From an uncultured Lachnospiraceae bacterium (GTDB lineage: Bacteria; Bacillota; Clostridia; Lachnospirales; Lachnospiraceae), in assembly GCA_902796595.1 (NCBI GenBank), contig CADBPM010000110.1, forward strand, positions 1 through 64,000: a stretch of DNA of 64,000 bases, in the 5' to 3' direction. The stretch's first letter is position 1. The number at the start of each line of letters is the position of its first letter. This document shows positions 1-8,795 of the stretch, in pieces. Below the pieces are notes generated by a model that was not told the DNA's origin, made no database searches, and was given only the letters and a program-made list of their open reading frames with translations. A program made the translations under genes and the position numbers.

Positions 1-87
1 TCAGCGCAGCTGATACAGAAAATTATAATTAAACTTTTGCGAAGCGAAAGCGCCAAGTATCAGCGCAGCTGATACAGAAAATTATAA
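1..87. repeat. Tandem hairpin-bearing direct repeat
   Basis: The same 28 bases occur at 1-28 and 60-87. Each copy carries a small palindrome (TATCAGC, loop GCA, GCTGATA). Between the copies lies a second small hairpin (CTTTTGC, loop GAA, GCGAAAG). The first copy is cut by the window edge, so the array may continue upstream. No gene is visible here. The function is unknown; it resembles extragenic palindromic repeats. Confidence 0.7.
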
Positions 88-151
88 CACCGGTGGTAAT
101 TGTGCTTTTGTAAGTAAAAGCGTATTAAAAGCAAGTTTCAAGGAGGAGAAT

Positions 152-223
152 ATGACTTTTAAAAGTGTATCAAGGGTAATGTCAGTTGTTTTAGTTGCCT
201 GTGTGGTTATGGGAACTAAATAG
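152..223 (+). pseudogene. Truncated signal-peptide-like ORF (23 codons)
   Basis: A strong Shine-Dalgarno (AAGGAGG, about 140-146) precedes an ATG at 152. The reading frame encodes a short basic start (MTFKSVSR), then a hydrophobic stretch (MSVVLVACVVMG), and stops at 221-223. This looks like the first part of a secretion signal whose mature protein has been lost. The next open frame encodes the tail of an unrelated glycosidase, so I read the pair as debris from a recombination or deletion. It could still be translated as a tiny peptide. Confidence 0.45.
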
Positions 224-510
224 AAGATGAGCTTCTTGTGGGAGAAAGCATAATGGTCGCACCGATATGCAGGCAGAATACAACAGGCAGGAATGTTTAT
301 CTGCCGGAAACCATGAAAATGTTACGCTTCAGGGCTTATGACGATTATGATGAAGAGGTTCTTGAGGCGGGAGATTATTATGTGAGAGCAGGTTTAAATG
401 AGGTACTTGTATTTATAAGACCAGGAAAGTCTCTTGTGATCGCTAAACCGGGAGTCAGTGCGGAAAAGACGATAAAGACTCCGGAAATATTTAAAAATAT
501 TGTTTTTTGA
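220..510 (+). pseudogene. C-terminal remnant of a GH31-type alpha-glycosidase
   Basis: The frame is open from 220 to the stop at 510 and encodes about 96 residues. It begins with a sequence (DELLVGESIMVAPI) that resembles the GH31 motif after the catalytic barrel. It continues through VYLPE and a beta-rich tail with VFIRPGKSLV, as in the C-terminal domain of alpha-xylosidases and alpha-glucosidases. The catalytic barrel with its two aspartates, normally 400 or more residues, is missing. The first start codon inside the frame is a GTG at 238 without a convincing ribosome binding site. I call it a decayed gene fragment; family membership is recognised from memory, not from an alignment. Confidence 0.6.
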
Positions 511-540
511 CAGTTTTTATCAAGGTGGCAGGCTTATTTT

Positions 541-575
541 TATCGCAGCATCATGTTTTGTATGGTGCTGCGATA
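541..575. other. Stem-loop, 14-bp stem
   Basis: TATCGCAGCATCAT at 541-554 pairs with ATGGTGCTGCGATA at 562-575 with one G-U pair and a 7-base loop. No T-run follows on either strand, so it is not a textbook intrinsic terminator. It sits just after the GH31 remnant. Confidence 0.5.
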
Positions 576-602
576 AATCGTATTAAAAGAAATAATCAAA
601 CA

Positions 603-623
603 GGGGGTCAAGCCCCTTTTTTT
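603..623 (+). terminator. Putative intrinsic terminator before the fructokinase gene
   Basis: Four G (603-606) can pair with four C (613-616), followed directly by seven T. The stem is short but GC-only. It would end transcription coming from the GH31 remnant side. Confidence 0.5.
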
Positions 624-763
624 ATTTTTGATAAAGTGGTATACTGATAAAAGATTGTGCAAACAGGGCTTCAAAGTAAGCGGGAACTACGGCACCCCAT
701 GGCTGTTTATCTGGTTTATAGGGCTGTTTGCGGGAAAAAGATATAAAACAGGAGAATATGAAC

Positions 764-1693
764 ATGAGATTAGGCGGATTAGAGGCAGGCGGTACAAAGA
801 TGGTACTCTCTGTCGGAGATGAGAGTGGAGAGATATTTGCACAGACCTCATTTTCAACAGGAAAGCCGGAGGATACTGTGCCACAGATGTTAAAGTGGTT
901 TTCGGTAAGAAATATAGAAGCATTGGGAATAGGTACGTTCGGACCTGTTGACGTAAATCCTGAATCACCAACTTATGGAAGCATTCTTGAGACACCAAAG
1001 CTTGCGTGGGCTCACTTTGATTTCCTTGGTGCATTTAAGAACGGCATCACTGATAATGAGACCGGCGAATATATTCAGGGTCTTAAGATCCCAATGAAGA
1101 TTGATACAGATGTCAATGGTTCATGTCTTGGCGAGATGACATTCGGCTGCGCTAAGGGACTTGATTCGGTTCTTTACCTTACAATCGGTACAGGTATCGG
1201 AGCAGGTATTTCAATCGATGGCAGACTTGCACATGGTATGCTTCATCCAGAGGCAGGTCATATTTCAGTATTAAAGCATCCTGATGACAAAGGAGAGAGC
1301 ATTTGCCCGTTCCATCCGAACTGTCTTGAAGGTCTTGCAAGTGGTCCTTCAATTGAGAAACGTTGGGGCAAGAAGGCAGTTATGCTTACAGATAATGATG
1401 AAGTCTGGAAGATAGAAAGCTTCTATATTGCTCAGGCACTTGTCAATTATATATACACCGTTTCTCCGCAGAAGATCATTCTTGGCGGTGGTGTTATGCA
1501 TCAGCAGAAGTTATTCCCACTTATCCGTAAGCAGGTGGTTGAAATGCTTGGCGGATATATCAAGACACCTGAGCTTACAGACATCGATAATTACATTGTG
1601 CCAAACAGTCTTGATGATAATCAGGGTATTCTTGGTGCTATGCAGCTTGGCTATGAGGCTGCTGTAGCAGAAGGTCTTGTTGATGACCATTAA
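764..1693 (+). CDS. scrK: Fructokinase, ROK family
   Basis: Predicted cytosolic sugar kinase that phosphorylates fructose (perhaps also mannose) with ATP. The N-terminus has the ROK phosphate-binding pattern LGGLEAGGTK, and the middle has GIGAGISIDG followed by GHISVLKHP. A zinc-binding cluster with cysteines and histidines (CPFHPNCLEG) is typical of ROK kinases, as is the late ILGGGVMHQ motif. About 309 residues is normal for the GmuE/ScrK subgroup. I chose ATG 764 because AGGAG (750-754) is 9 bases upstream; ATG 758 in the same frame would be only 3 bases away. It lies alone between a terminator and purA, without a PTS or sucrose gene nearby, so the physiological sugar is inferred. Confidence 0.85.
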   Translation: MRLGGLEAGGTKMVLSVGDESGEIFAQTSFSTGKPEDTVPQMLKWFSVRNIEALGIGTFGPVDVNPESPTYGSILETPKLAWAHFDFLGAFKNGITDNETGEYIQGLKIPMKIDTDVNGSCLGEMTFGCAKGLDSVLYLTIGTGIGAGISIDGRLAHGMLHPEAGHISVLKHPDDKGESICPFHPNCLEGLASGPSIEKRWGKKAVMLTDNDEVWKIESFYIAQALVNYIYTVSPQKIILGGGVMHQQKLFPLIRKQVVEMLGGYIKTPELTDIDNYIVPNSLDDNQGILGAMQLGYEAAVAEGLVDDH

Positions 1694-1831
1694 AACATGA
1701 ATGTAATCTGTCTTTGTACAGGTTCATGCCGGATAATGGCTGTCCCTTGGTGTATTTCAACGAAAGACCCCAAGGCGGCCTGCCGGTGATATAAGTTTCA
1801 AATAAACATTTTTTCCAGAGAGGTTTTTAAA
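1694..1831 (+). other. Intergenic leader between fructokinase and purA
   Basis: 138 bases with two possible stem-loops: CATGAA near 1697 with TTCATG near 1722 (inner CTGT/ACAG), and CCTTGG near 1745 with CCAAGG near 1770. No T-run follows either. I recognise no purine riboswitch core. A ribosome binding site (GAGAGG) precedes purA. Confidence 0.35.
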
Positions 1832-3109
1832 ATGGTAAGAGCAATAGTTGGTGCTAACTGGGGCGATGAAGGAAAAGGCAAGATTACAGATATGCTTGCA
1901 GCAGATTCTGATATTGTAGTCAGATTTCAGGGTGGAAGCAATGCAGGTCATACTATAGTCAATCATTATGGTAAATTTGCACTTCACCTTCTTCCTTCCG
2001 GTGTATTCTATGATCATACCACAAGTATACTTGGTAATGGCGTGGCATTGAATATACCTTTTTTTATCAAGGAACTAAATTCCATAACTGAAAAGGGAGT
2101 TCCAAAGCCTCATATTCTTGTTTCAGACAGGGCGCAGGTGCTTATGCCTTACCATATCTTGCTTGATCAGTATGAAGAGGAACGTCTTGGAAAGGCTTCT
2201 TTCGGCTCTACTCAGTCCGGTATAGCGCCATTTTTCTCAGACAAGTATGCAAAGATCGGTATTCAGGTTTCAGAGCTTTTTGATGAAGAAGTTCTTAAGG
2301 ATAAGGTAGAGAAGGCGATTGTAAAGAAGAATGTCCTTATGGAACATTTATACCATAAGCCACTGCTTGATAAGGATGAGATTCTTGAAACTCTTCATGA
2401 ATACAGAGACCTTATAGCTCCTTATGTTGCTGATACAGCTTTATTTATACAGGAGGCTCTTAAGCAGGGCAAGACTGTTCTTCTTGAAGGTCAGCTAGGC
2501 ACTCTCAAGGATCCTGATTTTGGTATCTATCCTATGGTTACATCATCTTCACCTATTGCTGCATATGGTGCGATCGGTGCAGGACTTGCACCATACGAAA
2601 TAAAGGATATAATTACTGTAGTAAAGGCATATTCAAGTGCTGTCGGCGGCGGCGAATTTGTCAGCGAGCTTCATGGAGCAGAGGCAGATGAACTCCGCAA
2701 CAGAGGCGGTGATGGCGGTGAATATGGTGCAACAACAGGAAGACCAAGACGTGTAGGCTGGCTTGATACTGTTGCTTCACGTTACGGTGTAAGAATGCAG
2801 GGAGCTACAGAAGTAGCATTTACTGTACTTGATGTACTTGGATACCTTGATGAGATCCCGGTATGTACAGGTTATGAGATCGATGGCAAGGTAACAGAGG
2901 ACTTCCCTGTTACTGTTAAGCTTAAGAAGGCAAAGCCTGTATATGAGAAACTCCCAGGATGGAAGTGTGATATCCGTGGGATCAAGAAGTATGAGGATCT
3001 TCCTGAAAATTGTAGAAAATATATCGAATTTGCGGAAAAGAAGATAGGAGTACCTATTACTATGATAAGTAATGGTCCTGGCCGCGAGGATATTATCTAT
3101 AGAAAATAA
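1832..3109 (+). CDS. purA: Adenylosuccinate synthetase
   Basis: Catalyses the GTP-dependent joining of IMP and aspartate, the first committed step from IMP to AMP, in the cytosol. The N-terminus shows the GDEGKGK phosphate loop, followed by GSNAGHT. Later come GSTQSGIAP, the IMP-contacting region GGGEFVSEL and the guanine-binding end near ISNGPGR. The length (425 residues) is normal. A GAGAGG ribosome binding site precedes ATG 1832. The partner enzyme purB is in the same window at 54880 but not in the same operon. The gene ends 28 bases before the next reading frame, which suggests co-transcription with the uncharacterised cassette that follows. Confidence 0.96.
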   Translation: MVRAIVGANWGDEGKGKITDMLAADSDIVVRFQGGSNAGHTIVNHYGKFALHLLPSGVFYDHTTSILGNGVALNIPFFIKELNSITEKGVPKPHILVSDRAQVLMPYHILLDQYEEERLGKASFGSTQSGIAPFFSDKYAKIGIQVSELFDEEVLKDKVEKAIVKKNVLMEHLYHKPLLDKDEILETLHEYRDLIAPYVADTALFIQEALKQGKTVLLEGQLGTLKDPDFGIYPMVTSSSPIAAYGAIGAGLAPYEIKDIITVVKAYSSAVGGGEFVSELHGAEADELRNRGGDGGEYGATTGRPRRVGWLDTVASRYGVRMQGATEVAFTVLDVLGYLDEIPVCTGYEIDGKVTEDFPVTVKLKKAKPVYEKLPGWKCDIRGIKKYEDLPENCRKYIEFAEKKIGVPITMISNGPGREDIIYRK

Positions 3110-3137
3110 AAAGACAAAAGCAGGCGGGAACAGATAT

Positions 3138-6100
3138 ATGGAACCTAAAATAGCAAACTTCTCAAGAGAATCTTTCAGATACGCTATGCCGCATCTGAAA
3201 GTCTCACCTGCCGGACTTACGATAGATGTCCAGACCGGTAACACTGTTACCGGTTCTTTTCTTCTTGAATCGGAGTCGGGTAAGGATGAGGAAATCAGAG
3301 CATATATAACAGTGCATGACTGCTATATGTCTTTGAATACTGAGTCCTTTGCTGCATCAAAGAAGCTGGTATCATGGATATTTGATGCCGGTACTCTTGC
3401 TGCAGGAACTTCATATAGCGGATATATCTCTGTTATTTCCGACCATGGGGAAACAGAGATTCCTTATAATGTAAATGTTACGGAGAAAAGTGTAATTACA
3501 GACGAAGGCGAGATCTCGGATCTGTTTCAGTTTTCTGCATTTGCAATGAAGCATTTTAACAAGGCTGCTGAAATCTTTTGTGACAATAGCTTTAAGGGAA
3601 TCTTTCTTGAGGGAAAGGAACATGAGAGAAATCTTTGGCAGAGTCTTAGAAATGATCCTGACCACGAACATGCTCTTGATACATTTCTTTGCGCCGACAG
3701 GAAGAAGTTTCCTGTGAGACTTTTTACAGAAAAAAACAGATATGAATTTCACCTTTCAGAAAGACCTATAGAAGATAAGATACTTCTTGAAAAAAGCACA
3801 TGGGGATGGTGTGGTGCAAGGATAAAGACTTATGGTGACTTCATCGAGTGTGAAAAGAATATTATAAATTCCGATGATTTTGATGAAGATACCTGTGAGA
3901 TAAAATTTCAGGTAAATCCGCTTTGTACCAGCGCTGTAAGAGATTCCGGCAAAATAGTGATCGAAAATGCGCTTGACAGGATAGAGATACGGATTGACCT
4001 TATAAATGTAACAAGGAATGATCATTTTTTTCAGACAAAGAAACGTAGATTTCAAAATTATAAAAAGGCTGTTCTAAGCTATGCAAATCTCAAGATGGGT
4101 GAAATAGAGATTGACGAGGCGATGGCTGAGATAAGGTCGTGTCTTTACGGCATAGATCCTGAGGGCAGGGATTCGCTTGGCGAACTTGTTGAAATTTATC
4201 TTGAGGGACTTAGCGGAAAAAAGGACAGTGCGTCAGAAAGATTTCTTGAAGTTGAAAAGAATGGCATAAATATCGGATTGTATGATTTTATCGAATATCT
4301 TCTTACTGAGGATGAAGAGGTAAGAAAAAAAGATATCGATGAGGTATATGATCTTGCATGTACTGGCATAAAATGGCAGGATACATTATTATATATCAAT
4401 ATGGATCGGAAGATAGCGGATGATCCTGCAAGAAAGATTGAGGAGCTTTCCAAGTTATACGATAAAGGCATAAGAAGTCCATTTATCTATATAGACACAC
4501 TCCTTACATTCAGAAATGAAGTGGATGCTTTTAAGAGCTTGGGAGGGCTTGAAAAGCATGCTTTTGCATATGCAGCAAGACATGAATATTTTACAGATCC
4601 GGATCTTGTAGAAAAATATGTTTGTTTTGCCACTGAAATAAAGGAATACGATCCTCTTATCTTAAGCACGCTTTGTTATATATATGATATTTTAACAACT
4701 GAAGAAGTGCTTTTTGCAATAGATACGCAGATAATACTAAGAGGCTATCAGAAGAGAGAAGACCATAAATTTTTAACAGAGGGTGTCAAGGAGGGACTAA
4801 GGATCACCGGAATATATGAGGCATATTTTTCAACATTCAACGCCAAGGAAGAGGAACTTCTTCCGGAAACATTCATGTATTTCAGGTATGATGATCCTGC
4901 CGCAGTAAGTGACAAGGCAAAGTTGTTTGCTTATATAGTTGATCACAAGGATGATGGTGAAAATTACAGATTTTTTGTAAATAGGATCAGAGATTTTGCA
5001 GGAGAAGAACTGAAAAAGGGAAATGTTTCAGATGATCTGATCACCATTTACAGGGATTGTATAAAGGATCATGATTTTCTTTCTGCAAATGCGGAATATC
5101 TTGTAAATGTGCTTTTTAAGGCAAGAATATTTTTAATGGACGGTAATTTTTCAAAGATCAAGGTATTTCCGGATGAACTTAAAGACCCGGATGAATATAT
5201 GCTTCAGGGCAGGATCAACTATGTGGATGTCTATGGTGACGATTCGATCGTAATGCTTGCGGATGACGAGGAAAGGCTGTATCCGCTGGAAAATTGTGGA
5301 GATTTGACTAAGCAGTTTACACCTGCTGCACATCTTGATGAATGTCTGAATTCCGGGAGCAGAGATATCAGGCTTCTTTGCGAGACTGTTTATGAAAGTG
5401 AGAAGCTTCACAGAAATATATCTGATAAGATAGGCGTGTTTACGGATATTCTTAAAAGCAACAGACTTTCAGAGGGCTTTAAGCTTTTCATCGCAGGGAG
5501 GATGATAAACCATTATTATGATACATACGACGGGGTTATGCTTGAAAAGCTTCTTTCTGTGTATGATCTTTATGGCGTAGACAGGAAGGACGGCGAAAAT
5601 CAGGCAAGGCTTATTTTAACCAGAAATATGTATCCTCTTGGGATAAGGGCGGTTAAATACCTTGGACCGGAAAATGTGGAAGCCAAGTTCATCTTAAGGA
5701 TCGTGGAGCAGATGCTTGATGATGAGAAGGGCAGAGACAGTTCTTTTCTTGATGCTATGGCATATTTTCTGATGAAAGAAAAAAAGGCATCAGACAAGGT
5801 ACTGATCTGGCTCAGGGAACATCATGAGGGAAGTCTTACGGAAATGACAGAGCTTTTTGAAATACTGAATGAAAAAGGTCTGATGACGGAGGACTACAGT
5901 GCAAAGCTCATAGAGCAGATTCTTTTTACAGAGGAGTTCCCGGCTATTACAGGAGAAATTTACAAGGCTTATGACCATAAAAGTGATGATATCCTTGCAA
6001 GAGCAATGATAAATTATGTATCATACAGATATCTGCTTCGTGACAGAGAACCTGAAAGTGAGTTTGTTTCTGGGATAAGGGATCTTGCACTTGATGGGAA

Positions 6101-6713
6101 TGACAGGCTTCATGTGCTTACATATCTGAAGATCCTCTCTTCAAAAAATACACTTACAAGCAGCGAACGTGAGTTTACTCTTGTTATGCTTGCAAGGCTT
6201 ACAGAAGAGGGTGTGATCCTGCCGTTTTTTAAGAGATTTATTGGAAAATGCGATGTTCCTGCTGAAATAATAAACAGGACTTTTGTGCTTTTTACAGCAG
6301 ATGAAGAGGCGAATGTTTCAATACATTACAGAACATATACCCGCAGCAGGACTGAAGCTTCTTATACTACTGAATATATGAGAAATATTTATAAGGGACT
6401 GTTTATAAAGGAATTTCTTATTTTTGATGATGAAAATGTTCAGTATTATATAACTATCGATGATGAGGAGGAAAAGTCTGAAAGAGTAGCTGAAAGCGGT
6501 TTGCTTGAATTTTTGCCGTCTGACAGCATGATAGATGATGGAGGAAGCCTGTTTACTCAGCTAAATTCCGTTTTTATAGCTGAAGATTTCAGCGATGGTA
6601 CATCTTTCAAAGAGTATCTGCTTAAATATATAGTTGATAAAAATATGATAGGAGACCTTTTTAAAGTGTCTATGAGTGAAACAGAAGAAACAGGAGATAC
6701 AGGAAATGAGTGA
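3138..6713 (+). CDS. Large cytosolic Ig-like/alpha-solenoid protein, DUF5717-type, function unknown
   Basis: 1191 residues without signal peptide or membrane segment. Residues about 15-120 read as a beta-sandwich: alternating hydrophobic strands, a phrase like SPAGLTIDVQTGNTVTGSF, and a turn near GTSYSGYISV. A second beta-rich domain spans roughly 190-300. Residues 310-1050 are almost entirely amphipathic helices of the TPR/solenoid kind. The C-terminus (about 1060-1190) returns to a compact mixed fold. From memory it matches DUF5717, a Lachnospiraceae family of unknown role. I start at ATG 3138 because upstream codons overlap purA. It overlaps the next gene by 8 bases, so the two are probably translated together. 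A scaffold role for the ATPase-like neighbour is inference. Confidence 0.8.
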   Translation: MEPKIANFSRESFRYAMPHLKVSPAGLTIDVQTGNTVTGSFLLESESGKDEEIRAYITVHDCYMSLNTESFAASKKLVSWIFDAGTLAAGTSYSGYISVISDHGETEIPYNVNVTEKSVITDEGEISDLFQFSAFAMKHFNKAAEIFCDNSFKGIFLEGKEHERNLWQSLRNDPDHEHALDTFLCADRKKFPVRLFTEKNRYEFHLSERPIEDKILLEKSTWGWCGARIKTYGDFIECEKNIINSDDFDEDTCEIKFQVNPLCTSAVRDSGKIVIENALDRIEIRIDLINVTRNDHFFQTKKRRFQNYKKAVLSYANLKMGEIEIDEAMAEIRSCLYGIDPEGRDSLGELVEIYLEGLSGKKDSASERFLEVEKNGINIGLYDFIEYLLTEDEEVRKKDIDEVYDLACTGIKWQDTLLYINMDRKIADDPARKIEELSKLYDKGIRSPFIYIDTLLTFRNEVDAFKSLGGLEKHAFAYAARHEYFTDPDLVEKYVCFATEIKEYDPLILSTLCYIYDILTTEEVLFAIDTQIILRGYQKREDHKFLTEGVKEGLRITGIYEAYFSTFNAKEEELLPETFMYFRYDDPAAVSDKAKLFAYIVDHKDDGENYRFFVNRIRDFAGEELKKGNVSDDLITIYRDCIKDHDFLSANAEYLVNVLFKARIFLMDGNFSKIKVFPDELKDPDEYMLQGRINYVDVYGDDSIVMLADDEERLYPLENCGDLTKQFTPAAHLDECLNSGSRDIRLLCETVYESEKLHRNISDKIGVFTDILKSNRLSEGFKLFIAGRMINHYYDTYDGVMLEKLLSVYDLYGVDRKDGENQARLILTRNMYPLGIRAVKYLGPENVEAKFILRIVEQMLDDEKGRDSSFLDAMAYFLMKEKKASDKVLIWLREHHEGSLTEMTELFEILNEKGLMTEDYSAKLIEQILFTEEFPAITGEIYKAYDHKSDDILARAMINYVSYRYLLRDREPESEFVSGIRDLALDGNDRLHVLTYLKILSSKNTLTSSEREFTLVMLARLTEEGVILPFFKRFIGKCDVPAEIINRTFVLFTADEEANVSIHYRTYTRSRTEASYTTEYMRNIYKGLFIKEFLIFDDENVQYYITIDDEEEKSERVAESGLLEFLPSDSMIDDGGSLFTQLNSVFIAEDFSDGTSFKEYLLKYIVDKNMIGDLFKVSMSETEETGDTGNE

Positions 6714-7965
6714 TGACAGGATTCTTGCAGGCATGGATGTCTGCAGTGACTTTACTCAGATAACTTATTTTTCAAAAAAGACAGCTTCTCCTGAATCATT
6801 GTCTCATGACCAAAGTGAGGAACAGTATCTTATTCCTACAAGGCTTGCACTTAAGCTTGCAAAACATGAATGGATAATAGGTGATGATGTAATTGAAGCT
6901 CTGAATGAAGACACTGAAGATGTTGAAGAAGTGGAAGATCTGTTAAAGAGAGTTGCCGAGGGCAAGATGATAACAGTTGCCGGTGATGAATTTGAGAGCG
7001 GACATATTTTACAGATATTCTTACGCAGGGTCTTTATGGTCCTTAGAAACTATAATCCGTATGCATCAGTAGAGTATGTGGTATTTACATCGGATATAGT
7101 TTCGGAAAACTTTGCAAATGTGCTTCATGATGCTCTTGCCAGATTCGGGATAGATAAAGACAGACATGCTTTTATAAGTCATGAAGAAGCTTTTATAGAT
7201 TATACCATTCATCAGAGAAGAGAAATGTGGATGAATGAAACTGCTCTCTTTGAGATAGGAGACAGTGGTTTAAATGTCAGTTTTCTTTCGATAAGCAAGG
7301 ATACTGATCCTATGGCTGCGGATATTGAAAAAAAGGTATATGATGAGCTTACAACAGATATGGTGAAAAATGACAGGATACGAGCAGCAGGGACTTTCAG
7401 GACTTTGGCAGAGGCTGCGATGCTCGATAAGAATATTTCAACCATATATGCCGTCGGAAGGGGCTTTATTACAGATTTTGCAGACGAGGAGCTCGGAAAC
7501 CTATCAACCGGAAGAAATGTATTCAGAGGACAGAATCTTTTTGCAAAGGGAGCATGTTATCTTGCTCATGCAAAAAGCCGCGGTGAAAATGAAAAATTTA
7601 TCTTTTTTGACGACGAGAGAATAAGAACCGGAATTTCGGTAATGGTTGAAGATAACGGCAGGCAGGCAGAAGCCGTTCTGGTAGAACCTGCAAAACTTTG
7701 GTTTGATGCTGAATGTGATAGAGATATAATAGTTCAGTCTGAGGAAGAGCTTACGTTTCAGAGAAAAGATTTTATCACAAAAAAGGTGGAAAGACGCTTT
7801 ATCTCGCTGGCGGGGCTTGAAGCAGGAATGGACGGACTTACAAGACTTCGGGTATCAGTCAGGTTTGCCAGTCGCGATGTATGTATAATAAGAGTTAAGG
7901 ATATGGGATTTGGAACTTTTGTTCCAACAACCAACAGAGTATGGGAGATAAGATGGGAAAAGTGA
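6706..7965 (+). CDS. Hsp70/actin-fold ATPase-like protein, DUF5716-type, function unknown
   Basis: 419 residues. The N-terminus (ILAGMDVCSDFTQITYFSK) follows the phosphate-1 pattern of Hsp70/actin ATPases. Then come YLIPTRLAL and EWIIGDD, like the early strands of DnaK. Residues about 180-205 (TALFEIGDSGLNVSFLSI) occupy the phosphate-2 place. Residues about 246-256 (IYAVGRGFI) resemble the adenosine motif, followed by an AKGACYLA helix. The last 130 residues are beta-rich, in the place of the Hsp70 substrate-binding domain. Several canonical glycines and threonines are replaced, so ATP hydrolysis is uncertain. ATG 6706 overlaps the upstream stop. From memory it belongs to DUF5716. It may be a dedicated chaperone or a cytoskeletal ATPase. 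Confidence 0.75.
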   Translation: MSDDRILAGMDVCSDFTQITYFSKKTASPESLSHDQSEEQYLIPTRLALKLAKHEWIIGDDVIEALNEDTEDVEEVEDLLKRVAEGKMITVAGDEFESGHILQIFLRRVFMVLRNYNPYASVEYVVFTSDIVSENFANVLHDALARFGIDKDRHAFISHEEAFIDYTIHQRREMWMNETALFEIGDSGLNVSFLSISKDTDPMAADIEKKVYDELTTDMVKNDRIRAAGTFRTLAEAAMLDKNISTIYAVGRGFITDFADEELGNLSTGRNVFRGQNLFAKGACYLAHAKSRGENEKFIFFDDERIRTGISVMVEDNGRQAEAVLVEPAKLWFDAECDRDIIVQSEEELTFQRKDFITKKVERRFISLAGLEAGMDGLTRLRVSVRFASRDVCIIRVKDMGFGTFVPTTNRVWEIRWEK

Positions 7966-8795
7966 TCCTTTGCAAGGGCAGAGTGGCAGAAAAACCATTT
8001 ATAATTCCTTTGAGTGGGCGAGAGCTGTATTCCATTGAAGAAATATGTTATTATGTATACAATAATATATATAGTATAGACATAGGTTTCTTTTCGGATG
8101 AGTTACTGGAATTTATAGAAAAGGACCTTGATCTTCCGGAAATCGCAGATGAATTAAGAGACCTGCTTGAATCGGGACATGTTTTGAGAAATGTTGTTAC
8201 AGCGCTTCTTTTATCATGTGATCTGTATAACAGGAAGGAAACGGAAGAACTGATATTACTTATGAACAGACTTTCCGGCATGAGCGCATGGCAAAAGAGG
8301 GCTCATATCGGATATGAGTTTTTAAGAGAAGGACAATATATAAAAGCACTCAGGCATTTTAGAGGAATTCTTAAATTTGAAGATCTGAACGAAAAAGACT
8401 ATGGCGATGTGCTTTTTGCAATAGGCTGTACGCTAGCACATACAGCAAGCTACAGGGAGGCAGCAGATTGCTTCTACAAGTCATATCTTCATGGCAGGAA
8501 CAGAAAGTCTCTTATTTATACGCTACTGTGTTTTAAACTTGGTGATCTTGGAAAGCAGTTTAATGAGCAGGTGGGAAGCCTTCCAAAGGACGACCCTGCT
8601 GTACTTGAAGCAGAAAAGATCTGGGATGAAGCAAGAAAAAAGGCAGAGGATTCTGTGGAGTACAGAGATGTAAGCAAGCTGCTTGATGGAGTTTCGGGAG
8701 AACATGCAAGGGAATACAGGAGAGGTATTGCAGAAAAACTTCAGGATTTGAAGGAAGAATACAAAAGAGGGGTAGAGAATGGGCCTGTTTCATAG
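7953..8795 (+). CDS. TPR-like hypothetical protein of the DUF5716/DUF5717 cassette
   Basis: 280 residues, soluble, no known catalytic motif. The first 40 residues form a small beta-rich start with a REL-Y-S-I-E-E-I-C-Y-Y-V-Y-N pattern. Residues about 110-215 contain helix pairs spaced like tetratricopeptide repeats, for example the stretch around GQYIKALRHF and SYREAADCFYKSYL. The C-terminus is a charged helix. ATG 7953 has GGGAG 5 bases upstream, better than ATG 7941. It overlaps the preceding gene by 13 bases and the next by 17, so all four genes appear translationally coupled. A role as adaptor between the ATPase-like protein and the membrane partner is inferred. Confidence 0.7.
   Translation: MGKVILCKGRVAEKPFIIPLSGRELYSIEEICYYVYNNIYSIDIGFFSDELLEFIEKDLDLPEIADELRDLLESGHVLRNVVTALLLSCDLYNRKETEELILLMNRLSGMSAWQKRAHIGYEFLREGQYIKALRHFRGILKFEDLNEKDYGDVLFAIGCTLAHTASYREAADCFYKSYLHGRNRKSLIYTLLCFKLGDLGKQFNEQVGSLPKDDPAVLEAEKIWDEARKKAEDSVEYRDVSKLLDGVSGEHAREYRRGIAEKLQDLKEEYKRGVENGPVS

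Noticed and set aside
1-87. Two identical 28-base units suggested a CRISPR array
   Set aside because: Only two units, each a small palindrome, with a hairpin as spacer and no cas genes; it fits extragenic palindromic repeats better.
628-822. Short plus-strand open frame before the fructokinase gene
   Set aside because: It overlaps the fructokinase start in another frame, has no ribosome binding site and no family resemblance.
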